From NCBI GenBank assembly GCA_005772945.1, contig SXIE01000136.1:1-5870 (forward strand): DNA of 5,870 nt, in the 5' to 3' direction. Shown piece after piece: positions 1 to 5,234 of the stretch (its first letter is position 1; each line of letters starts with the position of its first letter). A program made the translations under genes and the position numbers. The DNA is from Pseudomonadota bacterium. Lineage in GTDB: Bacteria > Myxococcota > UBA9042 > PHBI01. Below the pieces are notes generated by a model, which was not told the origin of the DNA, did not search any database, and saw nothing but the letters and a program-made list of their open reading frames with translations.

Positions 1-66
1 CGCGGAGCCGGCGCGCGCCAGGTCCGCCGTCCGATCGCCGCCAGCCGAGAGGGTCCCCGAGGTCAT
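1..66 (-). CDS. 5' end of a divergent gene running off the left edge (partial, tentative)
   Basis: Seen: on the minus strand an ATG at 66-64 opens a frame with no stop to the window edge, giving 22 residues (MTSGTLSAGG, then DRTADLARAGSA). A TATAGT hexamer on the same strand at 80-75 ends 8 bases before the ATG, a good -10 match and so close that the transcript would have almost no leader. No Shine-Dalgarno sequence and no clear -35 are visible. Inference: a gene divergent from the outer-membrane protein gene, sharing the short 67-145 intergenic region. The fragment carries no recognisable motif, signal peptide or membrane segment, so no function can be given. It could also be chance, since open frames are common at this GC content. 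Confidence 0.4.
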   Translation of the reverse strand, partial: MTSGTLSAGGDRTADLARAGSA

Positions 67-74
67 GGTGGGCG

Positions 75-80
75 ACTATA
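75..80 (-). promoter_or_regulatory. Candidate -10 box for the divergent left-edge gene
   Basis: The minus strand reads TATAGT here (5 of 6 to TATAAT), ending 8 bases before the ATG at 66. No good -35 lies 16-18 bases upstream. The plus strand of the same spot reads TATACT (77-82), so the box could instead serve rightward transcription, with a start near 89. Orientation is not settled. Confidence 0.35.
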
Positions 81-109
81 CTGCAAGTTCGCCGCGCGCA
101 CCCGACGTC

Positions 110-139
110 TTGGCCCGATGGCGCCCGAGGTGCTAGGGT
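110..139 (+). promoter_or_regulatory. Candidate promoter of the outer-membrane protein gene, predicted leaderless
   Basis: TTGGCC at 110-115 (4 of 6 to TTGACA), an 18-base spacer, then TAGGGT at 134-139 preceded by TGC, an extended -10 pattern. The -10 ends 6 bases before the GTG at 146, so the expected transcription start coincides with the start codon. No Shine-Dalgarno sequence is present between them, which agrees with a leaderless message. Confidence 0.4.
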
Positions 140-145
140 CGCGCG

Positions 146-1510
146 GTGCCGCTCACACGCCGCCGCTGCCGCCCCGCGCTCGCCCTCCTCCTCGCGCTCG
201 CGTCCGGCGTCGCCCTCTTGCCGAGCCCGCGCGCCAGCGCCTCGTTCTTCGACATCTACGGGTTCTCGGCGCGCGCCATCGGTCGCGGCAACGCCATGGT
301 CGCGCTCGGCTTCGACTACGACGCCGCCTATTACAACGTCGCCAACGTCCTCGGCCGCAAGCGGACGCACATCGGCTTCGGCTTCTCGCTGGTCGCGCCC
401 GACCTCGATATCCGCACCGTCAGCGGCGAATTCGCATCGATCCAGCCGAGCACCGAGGTCGCCATGCACCTCGGTTTCTCGACCCCGATCGGCGGCTGGT
501 TCGAGAACCGCCTCGGCTTCGGCCTCGCGTTCTATCATCCGCTCACGACCGGGACGAACATCACCTCGTTCGACCCCAACCGCCGGTATTTCTATCGGTA
601 TCAGGATCTCCCCGACAAGCTCATCATCGCCGCCGGCCTGGCCGGCGAACCCCTCGATTGGCTCCGCCTCGGCATCGGCGTCCAGATCCTCGCCGAGCTC
701 GACGGGCGCGTCGACGCGTCGCTGTCGCTCGCCCAAGGCCGCTTCACACACGAGAAGATCGACGTCAACGTGCAGCCCACCGTCGCGCCGACTGCGGGGC
801 TCGCGCTGGGGCCCATCGCGGGGTTCCGCCTCGGGGTCTCGTACCGACACGCGCTCGAGCTCGGATACCACCTGCCGGTCGTGGTCGACATCGAGGAGAT
901 CGGCAAGCTCGACGTCTTCGTCGACGGCGTCTCGCTCTACACCCCGAGCCAACTCTCGGTCGGCCTGGGCTGGGACAGCGGCCTCGAAGGCGAGCCCGGC
1001 GTCAGCCTCGAGCTCGGCCTAACCTGGGAGCGCTGGAGCGAGGCGCCGCCCTTTGGCGCGCTCTTTCGCCTCGGGATCGATCTCAGCAACGTGCGGCCGA
1101 CCGATCCCCAAGGCGTCCCCGAGAAGCTGATCGACGTGAGCTCGGCGCCCGTGCCGCTCGGCGCCAAAGACACCATCACCAGCCGCCTCGGCATCGAGTA
1201 CCGCCCCTCGACGATGTGGGCCATCCGCGGCGGCTACACCTACCGCCCCTGCCCGCTGCCGCTGCCGATCTATGAAGGCAACGCCATCGACGCCCCCGGG
1301 CACATCATCAGCCTCGGGTTGGGCTTGACGATCGGCGATCCGCTCGGGGACACCGGAACTCCCGTGCACATCGATCTCGCGGCGCAGCTCACACGCCTGA
1401 CCCAGCGGGCCGTCCAGAAGGACCCGCAGTTCGGTTCACCGCAGGGCGCCTACGAGGCCGGCGGGATGATCTGGCACATCGGACTCGACCTGCGTCACGA
1501 CTACTACTGA
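146..1510 (+). CDS. FadL/OmpP1/TodX-like outer-membrane beta-barrel protein
   Basis: Likely an outer-membrane channel of the FadL family, which passes hydrophobic compounds such as long-chain fatty acids or aromatics. The 454-residue product has a signal peptide: basic MPLTRRR, a hydrophobic core at about 9-26, and probable cleavage after ARASA near residue 32. Next comes the family's N-terminal signature around residues 39-70 (GFSARAIGRGNAMVALG, then DYDAAYYNVANV), matching the usual pattern of a Gly-rich turn followed by an Asn of the 'YYNPA' type. The rest alternates short hydrophobic strands with polar turns as in a barrel, and ends in the aromatic terminus LDLRHDYY, typical of BAM substrates. 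Length fits the family (about 400-480). The GTG start is chosen because it gives the full signal peptide; no Shine-Dalgarno precedes it. The gene stands alone and converges on ribA. Substrate cannot be read from sequence; family assignment is good, exact role unknown. Confidence 0.82.
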   Translation: MPLTRRRCRPALALLLALASGVALLPSPRASASFFDIYGFSARAIGRGNAMVALGFDYDAAYYNVANVLGRKRTHIGFGFSLVAPDLDIRTVSGEFASIQPSTEVAMHLGFSTPIGGWFENRLGFGLAFYHPLTTGTNITSFDPNRRYFYRYQDLPDKLIIAAGLAGEPLDWLRLGIGVQILAELDGRVDASLSLAQGRFTHEKIDVNVQPTVAPTAGLALGPIAGFRLGVSYRHALELGYHLPVVVDIEEIGKLDVFVDGVSLYTPSQLSVGLGWDSGLEGEPGVSLELGLTWERWSEAPPFGALFRLGIDLSNVRPTDPQGVPEKLIDVSSAPVPLGAKDTITSRLGIEYRPSTMWAIRGGYTYRPCPLPLPIYEGNAIDAPGHIISLGLGLTIGDPLGDTGTPVHIDLAAQLTRLTQRAVQKDPQFGSPQGAYEAGGMIWHIGLDLRHDYY

Positions 1511-1542
1511 GGTTAGGCCGCTCGGCCTCGAGTTCGCCTCAG
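1507..1542. terminator. Candidate bidirectional terminator hairpin between convergent genes
   Basis: A nested inverted repeat fills the 28-base gap: outer stem CTGAGG (1507-1512) with CCTCAG (1537-1542), inner stem AGGCC (1515-1519) with GGCCT (1524-1528) around a GCTC loop. The outer arms contain the TGA stops of both flanking genes. No T-run follows on either strand, so intrinsic termination would be weak or Rho-aided. Confidence 0.4.
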
Positions 1543-2816
1543 ACCCGGTCGAGCAGGTGCCCGAGCTTCTCTTTCTTCGTCGTGAGATACGCGCGATTGG
1601 CGTCGCTCGGCGCGACCTCGAGCGGCAGGCGCTCCACGACGTCGATGCCGAACTCGCTGAGTGCGCTCACTTTTTCGGGGTTGTTCGTCATGAGCCGCAC
1701 GCGCGCGACCCCGAGGACGTGCAGGATCTGCGCGGCCAAGCCGTAGTCGCGCGGGTCGACCGGCAGCCCGAGCTCGATGTTCGCCTCGACGGTGTCGCGC
1801 CCGGCGTCCTGCAGCGCGTACGCGCGGATCTTGTCGAGGAGGCCGATGCCGCGCCCCTCCTGACGCAGGTAGAGCACCGCGCCGCGCCCGGCCGCCGCGA
1901 TGCGTCGGAGCGCCTCGTCGAGCTGCCCGCCGCAGTCGCAGCGCAGCGACCCGAGCACGTCGCCCGTCAGGCACTCGGAATGAAGCCGCACCAGCGTCGG
2001 CTCGGGCACGCGCAGATCCCCGAGCGATACGACCAAGTGCTGGCGCTGATCGAGCCGATGTTCGAACGCCCGCACCAGAAACGGCCCGTGCTGCGTCGGC
2101 AAGGTCGCCTGCGACAGCTGACTCACGAACGTCTCGGTCGCCATGCGATGCGCCAGGATCTCCTGGATGCGCACCTCGGGCACGGCGTGCTCGACCGCAA
2201 ACGCGTGCACGGCATCGCCGGTCGCCAGCTCGCCCGACGGCGCGAGCACCTGCGCGAACGCCATGACCGGCTCGAGGCCCGCGAGGCGCCCGAGATCGAT
2301 CGCCGCCTCGGACCCCCCGCGGCGAAAGACGAGCCCACCGGGATCGGCGATCGTCGGATGGACATGCCCCGGAAACGAGAAGTCGTCGGCCCGCGCATCG
2401 GCCCGCGCGAGCGCTTGGATGGTGGCCGCACGGTCCTGGGCGCTGATGCCGGTCGTCACGCCACGGCGCGCCTCGACCGTCACCGTCCAGCGCTCGCCGT
2501 CATGCCACGCGCGCTGCACGAGGCGCCGATCGTCGGCTTGCGCCAGGAGTCCGAGCCGCTCGGCGCGATCGGGCAGAACGGCGACCGCCGTCAGCCCGCG
2601 CGCGTGCGTGGCGAGAAAGTTCACGCCGTCGTCGCTCGCGCGCGCGGCCGCCACGACGAGCACCGCGCCGCGCTCGGGGCGCGCGCTGTCGCGAACGAGC
2701 GCAAAACCCCCGCGCCGCACGGCCTCGACGGCGGCCCCGAGCGACGTCGGCAGCGAGCGTGGAAGCGGCGCGGGAGGGTACGATTCGGAGCGACCTGCCA
2801 TGAGCACCTCGGCCAT
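1539..2816 (-). CDS. ribA: GTP cyclohydrolase II with a degenerate DHBP-synthase-like N-terminal domain (RibBA-like)
   Basis: GTP cyclohydrolase II opens GTP to a diaminopyrimidine, formate and pyrophosphate, the first committed step of riboflavin synthesis. In residue numbers counted from the upstream GTG at 2843, the C-terminal half (about 245-434) holds the whole RibA core: HSECLTGD and RCDCG supply the three zinc cysteines (C291, C302, C304), RQEGRGIGL binds the substrate, KIRAYALQD carries the active-site Tyr (Y342), VDPRDYGL the catalytic Arg (R365), and MTNNPEKV and the [10 protein letters not shown] tail follow. The N-terminal half (about 33-235) aligns along its length with RibB ([30 protein letters not shown]) but lacks the acidic DDEDRENEGD loop, so it is probably not a working synthase. 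Start chosen at ATG 2816 (425 residues), with GAGG 5 bases upstream; ATG 2801 has an equal site, while GTG 2843 overlaps the likely -10 box. GCHII function is very secure; a separate ribB is expected elsewhere. Confidence 0.92.
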   Translation of the reverse strand: MAEVLMAGRSESYPPAPLPRSLPTSLGAAVEAVRRGGFALVRDSARPERGAVLVVAAARASDDGVNFLATHARGLTAVAVLPDRAERLGLLAQADDRRLVQRAWHDGERWTVTVEARRGVTTGISAQDRAATIQALARADARADDFSFPGHVHPTIADPGGLVFRRGGSEAAIDLGRLAGLEPVMAFAQVLAPSGELATGDAVHAFAVEHAVPEVRIQEILAHRMATETFVSQLSQATLPTQHGPFLVRAFEHRLDQRQHLVVSLGDLRVPEPTLVRLHSECLTGDVLGSLRCDCGGQLDEALRRIAAAGRGAVLYLRQEGRGIGLLDKIRAYALQDAGRDTVEANIELGLPVDPRDYGLAAQILHVLGVARVRLMTNNPEKVSALSEFGIDVVERLPLEVAPSDANRAYLTTKKEKLGHLLDRV

Positions 2817-2828
2817 GAACACCTCGTC
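2799..2828 (-). promoter_or_regulatory. Tandem duplicated ribosome-binding site plus ATG at the ribA start
   Basis: Two adjacent 15-base units on the minus strand, GACGAGGTGTTCATG (2828-2814) and GCCGAGGTGCTCATG (2813-2799), agree at 13 of 15 positions. Each has GAGG five bases before an in-frame ATG. Either can start the protein (DEVFM / AEVLM if read through). Confidence 0.6.
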
Positions 2829-2839
2829 GGAACGCGCGC

Positions 2840-2868
2840 ACACTACTCAGGTCGGGCCGGGGGGTCGA
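2840..2868 (-). promoter_or_regulatory. Candidate ribA promoter
   Basis: On the minus strand TCGACC (2868-2863, 4 of 6 to TTGACA), a 17-base spacer, then TAGTGT (2845-2840). The predicted start near 2833 gives a leader of about 17 bases containing the GAGG site before ATG 2816. No FMN riboswitch is visible; there is no room for one in such a leader and no RFN-like consensus further upstream. Confidence 0.33.
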
Positions 2869-3016
2869 GCGCGGTGTGCCCGCGCCGCGCATGGCCTGGG
2901 GCACCACCGCGACACGGATGTCGCGTGCGGCAGGCCGCTGATCGCCCGATCGGCACGGTCGGCGCGGGGGTGATAGCAAGGCGGAGGCCCGCATCCCGAG
3001 CCGCTCCGCGCTCTCT

Positions 3017-3026
3017 CGAACGTTCG
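3017..3026. repeat. 10-bp perfect palindrome in the ribA / small-gene divergent intergenic region
   Basis: CGAACGTTCG is perfectly self-complementary and sits between the two divergent starts, about 85 bases before the small CxxC gene and 190 bases before ribA. It could be an operator for a dimeric regulator. It resembles half-sites of some LexA boxes, but lacks the four-base gap those have. The remainder of 2869-3099 shows nothing else I can support. Confidence 0.25.
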
Positions 3027-3110
3027 GCGAAACGAACATCCGCGTGGCATGTGCCTTGCGACTGTATCGCCCTCGCGTGCGGGGCGGTTGGGCGCGAGCG
3101 GAGGCATGAC

Positions 3111-3311
3111 ATGGCCAAGGCGACACCTGTCGATGATTGCGTGACCTGCTTCGTCTCGGGCGAGCGCGTGCCGAAATCGCTGGCGGTGCTCGTCCGGATC
3201 GGGCCGGGTCAGCGCGTTTGGATGCGTCCCGAGTTCACGCAGGAACCGCGGCGCGGGCGCACAGAACCGGGCCCTCCGACCGGACGCGGCTTCCCGCGCC
3301 GCGGCCGCTGA
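3111..3311 (+). CDS. Small CxxC-motif protein of unknown function
   Basis: A 66-residue protein with a strong translation signal: GGAGG at 3100-3104, six bases before ATG 3111. I do not recognise it firmly. Residues 8-38 form the only globular-looking part: CVTC (C10, C13), then FVSGERVPK and a probable strand pair around AVLVRIGPGQRVWM. The tail from about residue 45 is rich in Arg, Pro and Gly (EPRRGR, GRGFPRRGR), suggesting a disordered, nucleic-acid-binding end. The stretch CFVSGERVPK resembles the opening of YlxR (DUF448) RNA-binding proteins and, more loosely, the zinc-type N terminus of ribosomal protein L28, but the length and the rest do not match enough to name it. Two cysteines alone could bind a metal only as a dimer or with other ligands. 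The gene diverges from ribA and ends 6 bases from the tmk stop. The frame is also open far upstream, as an antisense shadow of ribA. Confidence 0.6.
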   Translation: MAKATPVDDCVTCFVSGERVPKSLAVLVRIGPGQRVWMRPEFTQEPRRGRTEPGPPTGRGFPRRGR

Positions 3312-3331
3312 AGCGCCTCAGAACAGGCGTT
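3312..3331. terminator. Candidate terminator hairpin between the convergent small gene and tmk
   Basis: AGCGCCT (3312-3318) can pair with AGGCGTT (3325-3331), seven pairs including one G-U, around a CAGAAC loop. It begins right after the small gene's TGA and contains the tmk stop. No T-run follows, so strength is uncertain. Confidence 0.3.
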
Positions 3332-3977
3332 CGACGGCCGCCCGCACCTTGATCGTGACGGCGCTCGGCTCGTCCTCGCCGTCGATGATCGCCAGCTGCC
3401 CATCGCGGTAGCTCTCGAGCGCCTTCTCGTACCCCGCGGCGATCTTGCGCTGCAGCGGCAGCTGCTCGAACGTCTCGCGCTGCGTGCGCGACACCTCGAT
3501 GCGCGCCATCGCGACCTCGGGCCGGACGCGCAAGAAGATGGTGAGATCGGGCGCGATCGCCTTCTCGTTGATCGAGCGGACGAAGCGCAGATCGACGTCG
3601 AGCCCCTGGTACGCCAAGCTCGACAGCACGTAGCGATCGCAGACCACGTGGCGCCCCGCCTCGAGCTGCGGCACGAGCTCGCTGTGGAGATGGTCGAGGC
3701 GATCGGCGGCGAACAACAGCGCCACCGCCGCGGGATCGAGCGGCTGCGTGCGCGCATCGCCGGTGGCGGCGCCCGGGGTGGCGACAAGCCGCCCACGCAG
3801 CACCTGGCGAAGCAGCGATCCGATCGGTCCGTCGGTCGGCTCGCGCGTCGCATGAACGAGCTCGCCCCGCTTCGAGAGCCACTCGACGACGTGCCGGAGT
3901 TGGGTCGTGGTCCCGGCGCCATCGATCCCCTCGAGCACGATGAAGCGGCCGCGTTGCTTGCTCTTCTTGCTGCTCAT
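3318..3977 (-). CDS. tmk: Thymidylate kinase (dTMP kinase) with variant Walker A
   Basis: Phosphorylates dTMP to dTDP with ATP, a required step for dTTP in the cytoplasm. The 219-residue length suits the family (about 200-220). In order: phosphate loop LEGIDGAGTTTQ at 15-26; the dTMP-binding REPTDGPIG at 46-54; the family signature VVCDRYVLSSLAYQ from about 111, with the D114-R115-Y116 core; a lid region with scattered arginines (SRTQRETFEQLP, about 163-174); and a C-terminal helix. The oddity is residue 23: the Walker A lysine of GxxxxGK[ST] is threonine, codon ACC. A Gly/Ala/Thr-rich insertion of about 15 residues follows RGRL (64-79). ATG at 3977 is chosen because it precedes the core by only ten residues, although its ribosome-binding site is weak. 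It lies 45 bases after the lipoprotein gene, probably in the same operon as rpoZ. Confidence 0.93.
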   Translation of the reverse strand: MSSKKSKQRGRFIVLEGIDGAGTTTQLRHVVEWLSKRGELVHATREPTDGPIGSLLRQVLRGRLVATPGAATGDARTQPLDPAAVALLFAADRLDHLHSELVPQLEAGRHVVCDRYVLSSLAYQGLDVDLRFVRSINEKAIAPDLTIFLRVRPEVAMARIEVSRTQRETFEQLPLQRKIAAGYEKALESYRDGQLAIIDGEDEPSAVTIKVRAAVERLF

Positions 3978-4022
3978 GCTCGGCGCTCGGGGCTGCGGTC
4001 AGACGTCACGCGGACGCCCGAT

Positions 4023-4841
4023 TCAGTAGCACGGAAGCTCGTCGAGCGTCGCGCCATCCGGGCAGCCGTGCTCGAAAATCTCTTTGTTCACGGGCGTTTC
4101 GAGATCGATCTCGCGCAGCTCGATCCGCAGATCGGTGTCGTCCCGCGCCATCTTCACGTCGATGCGTCCGGGGAGCACCTTGCCCTTCTCCGTCTTGAAT
4201 TCGCTGTAGCGGACGTCGACCTGGACCTTCCCATCGGCCTCGATCTGCGCGCGCAGAATCCGGCCGTCGCCGTGCGCAACCCACAGACGCTGCGTCTGAC
4301 CGTGCGCCAGGCCGAGCTTCGCCGCGTCCCCGATGAGCTCGACCCGATACGCCCCGGCGCCCCGATCCCAGCTGAGGTGTCCGTCCGCGTGCGGCAGGAT
4401 CGGCGGCCGGCCGAGCATGACGCCGGCCAGCTCGTCGGCCTGCATCGGCACGCCGGTGAAGCGCCCGACGTTGATGGCGCACGCGTTGCCGACGTGGCAG
4501 ACCGCCTGGCCGCGCTCGAACGCGCTGAAGCGCAGGCCGTCGGTGACCAGCACCGAGACCTCGTCATCGGTCGGCGTGAGCGCCGCAAACCGCAGGTGCC
4601 CCGGGCGCGCCACGACCATCTCGAGCTTGCCCTTGATGCCGCCGCGCTTCGAATACTGGCTCGCGCGCGCGACCAGGATCCCGCTCAGCGGGCCGCTCGC
4701 CTCGTACTGCCGGACCGTGTCCATCAGCGCCTCAACGCTGGTCAGCACATCGGGCGGCTCGGGAACGTCACTGCGGCAGCCGACGGTCGCGCTCGCGAGG
4801 CCGAGGCCAACCGCTAGCGCGACGCACGCCCGCGCCATCAT
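4023..4841 (-). CDS. Outer-membrane lipoprotein of the LolB/DUF4292-like type
   Basis: A 272-residue exported protein. The N terminus [14 protein letters not shown] is a signal sequence leading to SATVGC, a slightly weak lipobox with C22 as the lipidated residue. The body looks like the half-barrel fold of LolA/LolB and DUF4292 proteins: [19 protein letters not shown] and [15 protein letters not shown] (about 72-109), then the NVGRFTGVP to LGRPPIL block (about 124-149) typical of the group, then strands around AYRVELI and [10 protein letters not shown]. Four further cysteines (C115, C121, C260, C271) could form two disulfides. Known relatives handle or receive lipoproteins at the outer membrane; whether this one does is inference. 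ATG 4841 overlaps the rpoZ stop as ATGA, which favours coupling; an in-frame ATG at 4865 is the alternative. tmk follows 45 bases downstream. Confidence 0.75.
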   Translation of the reverse strand: MMARACVALAVGLGLASATVGCRSDVPEPPDVLTSVEALMDTVRQYEASGPLSGILVARASQYSKRGGIKGKLEMVVARPGHLRFAALTPTDDEVSVLVTDGLRFSAFERGQAVCHVGNACAINVGRFTGVPMQADELAGVMLGRPPILPHADGHLSWDRGAGAYRVELIGDAAKLGLAHGQTQRLWVAHGDGRILRAQIEADGKVQVDVRYSEFKTEKGKVLPGRIDVKMARDDTDLRIELREIDLETPVNKEIFEHGCPDGATLDELPCY

Positions 4842-5074
4842 CCGCGTCGGTACTTCGCCTGCCATCCAGCCAGGAGCTCCGTCACGTTCCGATCGAACGC
4901 GACCTTGCCGGCCGCGATCTCGCGCAGGGCCCGCACCGCCGTCTTGTTCTTGCGGGTCTCGACGAGACCCTCGCTGCCGCCCTCGAGCTGGCGCGCGCGC
5001 TTGGCCGCGAGCATCACGAGCGCGAAGCGGTTGTCGACCGCATCCAGGCAATCTTCGATGGTGACACGGGCCAA
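4838..5074 (-). CDS. rpoZ: DNA-directed RNA polymerase omega subunit, TTG start
   Basis: Omega is the small RNA polymerase subunit that helps assemble and hold beta-prime and, in many proteobacteria, forms part of a ppGpp site. The 78-residue product begins [17 protein letters not shown], the classic omega opening, followed by the core helix [13 protein letters not shown] (18-30) and the second conserved block [16 protein letters not shown] (43-58). It is a little shorter than E. coli omega (91) because the acidic tail is absent. The start is TTG at 5074-5072: GAGGAGG at 5086-5080 lies five bases upstream and the protein then opens exactly where the family does. A longer in-frame ATG at 5212 would add 46 unrelated residues and is rejected. 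The stop overlaps the next gene's ATG. Confidence 0.94.
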   Translation of the reverse strand: MARVTIEDCLDAVDNRFALVMLAAKRARQLEGGSEGLVETRKNKTAVRALREIAAGKVAFDRNVTELLAGWQAKYRRG

Positions 5075-5135
5075 GGTCGCCTCCTCGGGAGGGCGCGTCG
5101 GCCGCCTAGCGACCAGCGCATGTGAAGGGGGCCCG

Positions 5136-5149
5136 GTCCGGCGCCGGAC
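5136..5149. repeat. 14-bp perfect palindrome upstream of rpoZ
   Basis: GTCCGGCGCCGGAC is fully self-complementary and lies 62 bases before the rpoZ start. In RNA it could form a five-pair stem with a GCGC loop in the rpoZ leader; in DNA it could be a binding site for a dimeric regulator. Confidence 0.3.
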
Positions 5150-5158
5150 GCGGGGCTC

Positions 5159-5190
5159 GACATACGCGCACGGCCTCGCGCCCGCGTCAA
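5159..5190 (-). promoter_or_regulatory. Candidate rpoZ operon promoter elements
   Basis: On the minus strand TTGACG (5190-5185, 5 of 6 to the -35 consensus) is followed after 20 bases by TATGTC (5164-5159). The spacing is longer than the normal 16-18, so the -10 may be misplaced or the promoter weak. A start near 5152 would give a leader of about 80 bases holding the palindrome and the GAGGAGG site. Confidence 0.3.
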
Positions 5191-5200
5191 GCCTGCAGTT

Positions 5201-5234
5201 CGCGCGCGCCAACCTGCTGCGCGCGCACGCGCGT
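5201..5234. repeat. Alternating CG tracts (possible hairpin or Z-DNA) after the exported protein gene
   Basis: CGCGCGCG at 5201-5208 and a 17-base strictly alternating pyrimidine-purine run at 5218-5234 flank a short CAACCTG-containing gap. They can pair as a GC stem just beyond the stop of the minus-strand gene ending at 5234, a possible terminator without a T-run. Part may simply reflect base composition. Confidence 0.25.

Noticed and set aside
118..1275. A 385-residue plus-strand frame overlapping the outer-membrane protein gene
   Set aside because: Its translation is Arg/Pro-rich without motifs, as expected for an off-frame reading of high-GC coding DNA; the 146-1510 frame has a signal peptide and family signature.
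2817..3110. Possible FMN (RFN) riboswitch ahead of ribA
   Set aside because: None of the conserved RFN stretches, such as the AGGGGCAGGGTG opening, can be found on the minus strand here.
2843..3126. Several overlapping minus-strand frames of about 86-208 residues in the ribA upstream region
   Set aside because: Low-complexity Arg/Ala/Pro translations, no ribosome-binding sites, mutually overlapping, and antisense to the start of the small CxxC gene.
1557..3311. A 584-residue plus-strand open frame antisense to ribA and merging into the small CxxC gene
   Set aside because: Antisense frames stay open in GC-rich genes. Only the end from ATG 3111 has a ribosome-binding site and a sensible protein; the rest mirrors ribA.
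4023..5051. Lipoprotein gene extended to a 342-residue product
   Set aside because: The additional N-terminal part is an out-of-frame reading of rpoZ and would bury the signal sequence; ATG 4841 gives a proper lipoprotein start.
4838..5212. Longer rpoZ reading from ATG 5212 (124 residues)
   Set aside because: The extra 46 residues match nothing in omega subunits and cover the promoter and palindrome; the TTG at 5074 has an excellent Shine-Dalgarno site and the family's exact N terminus.
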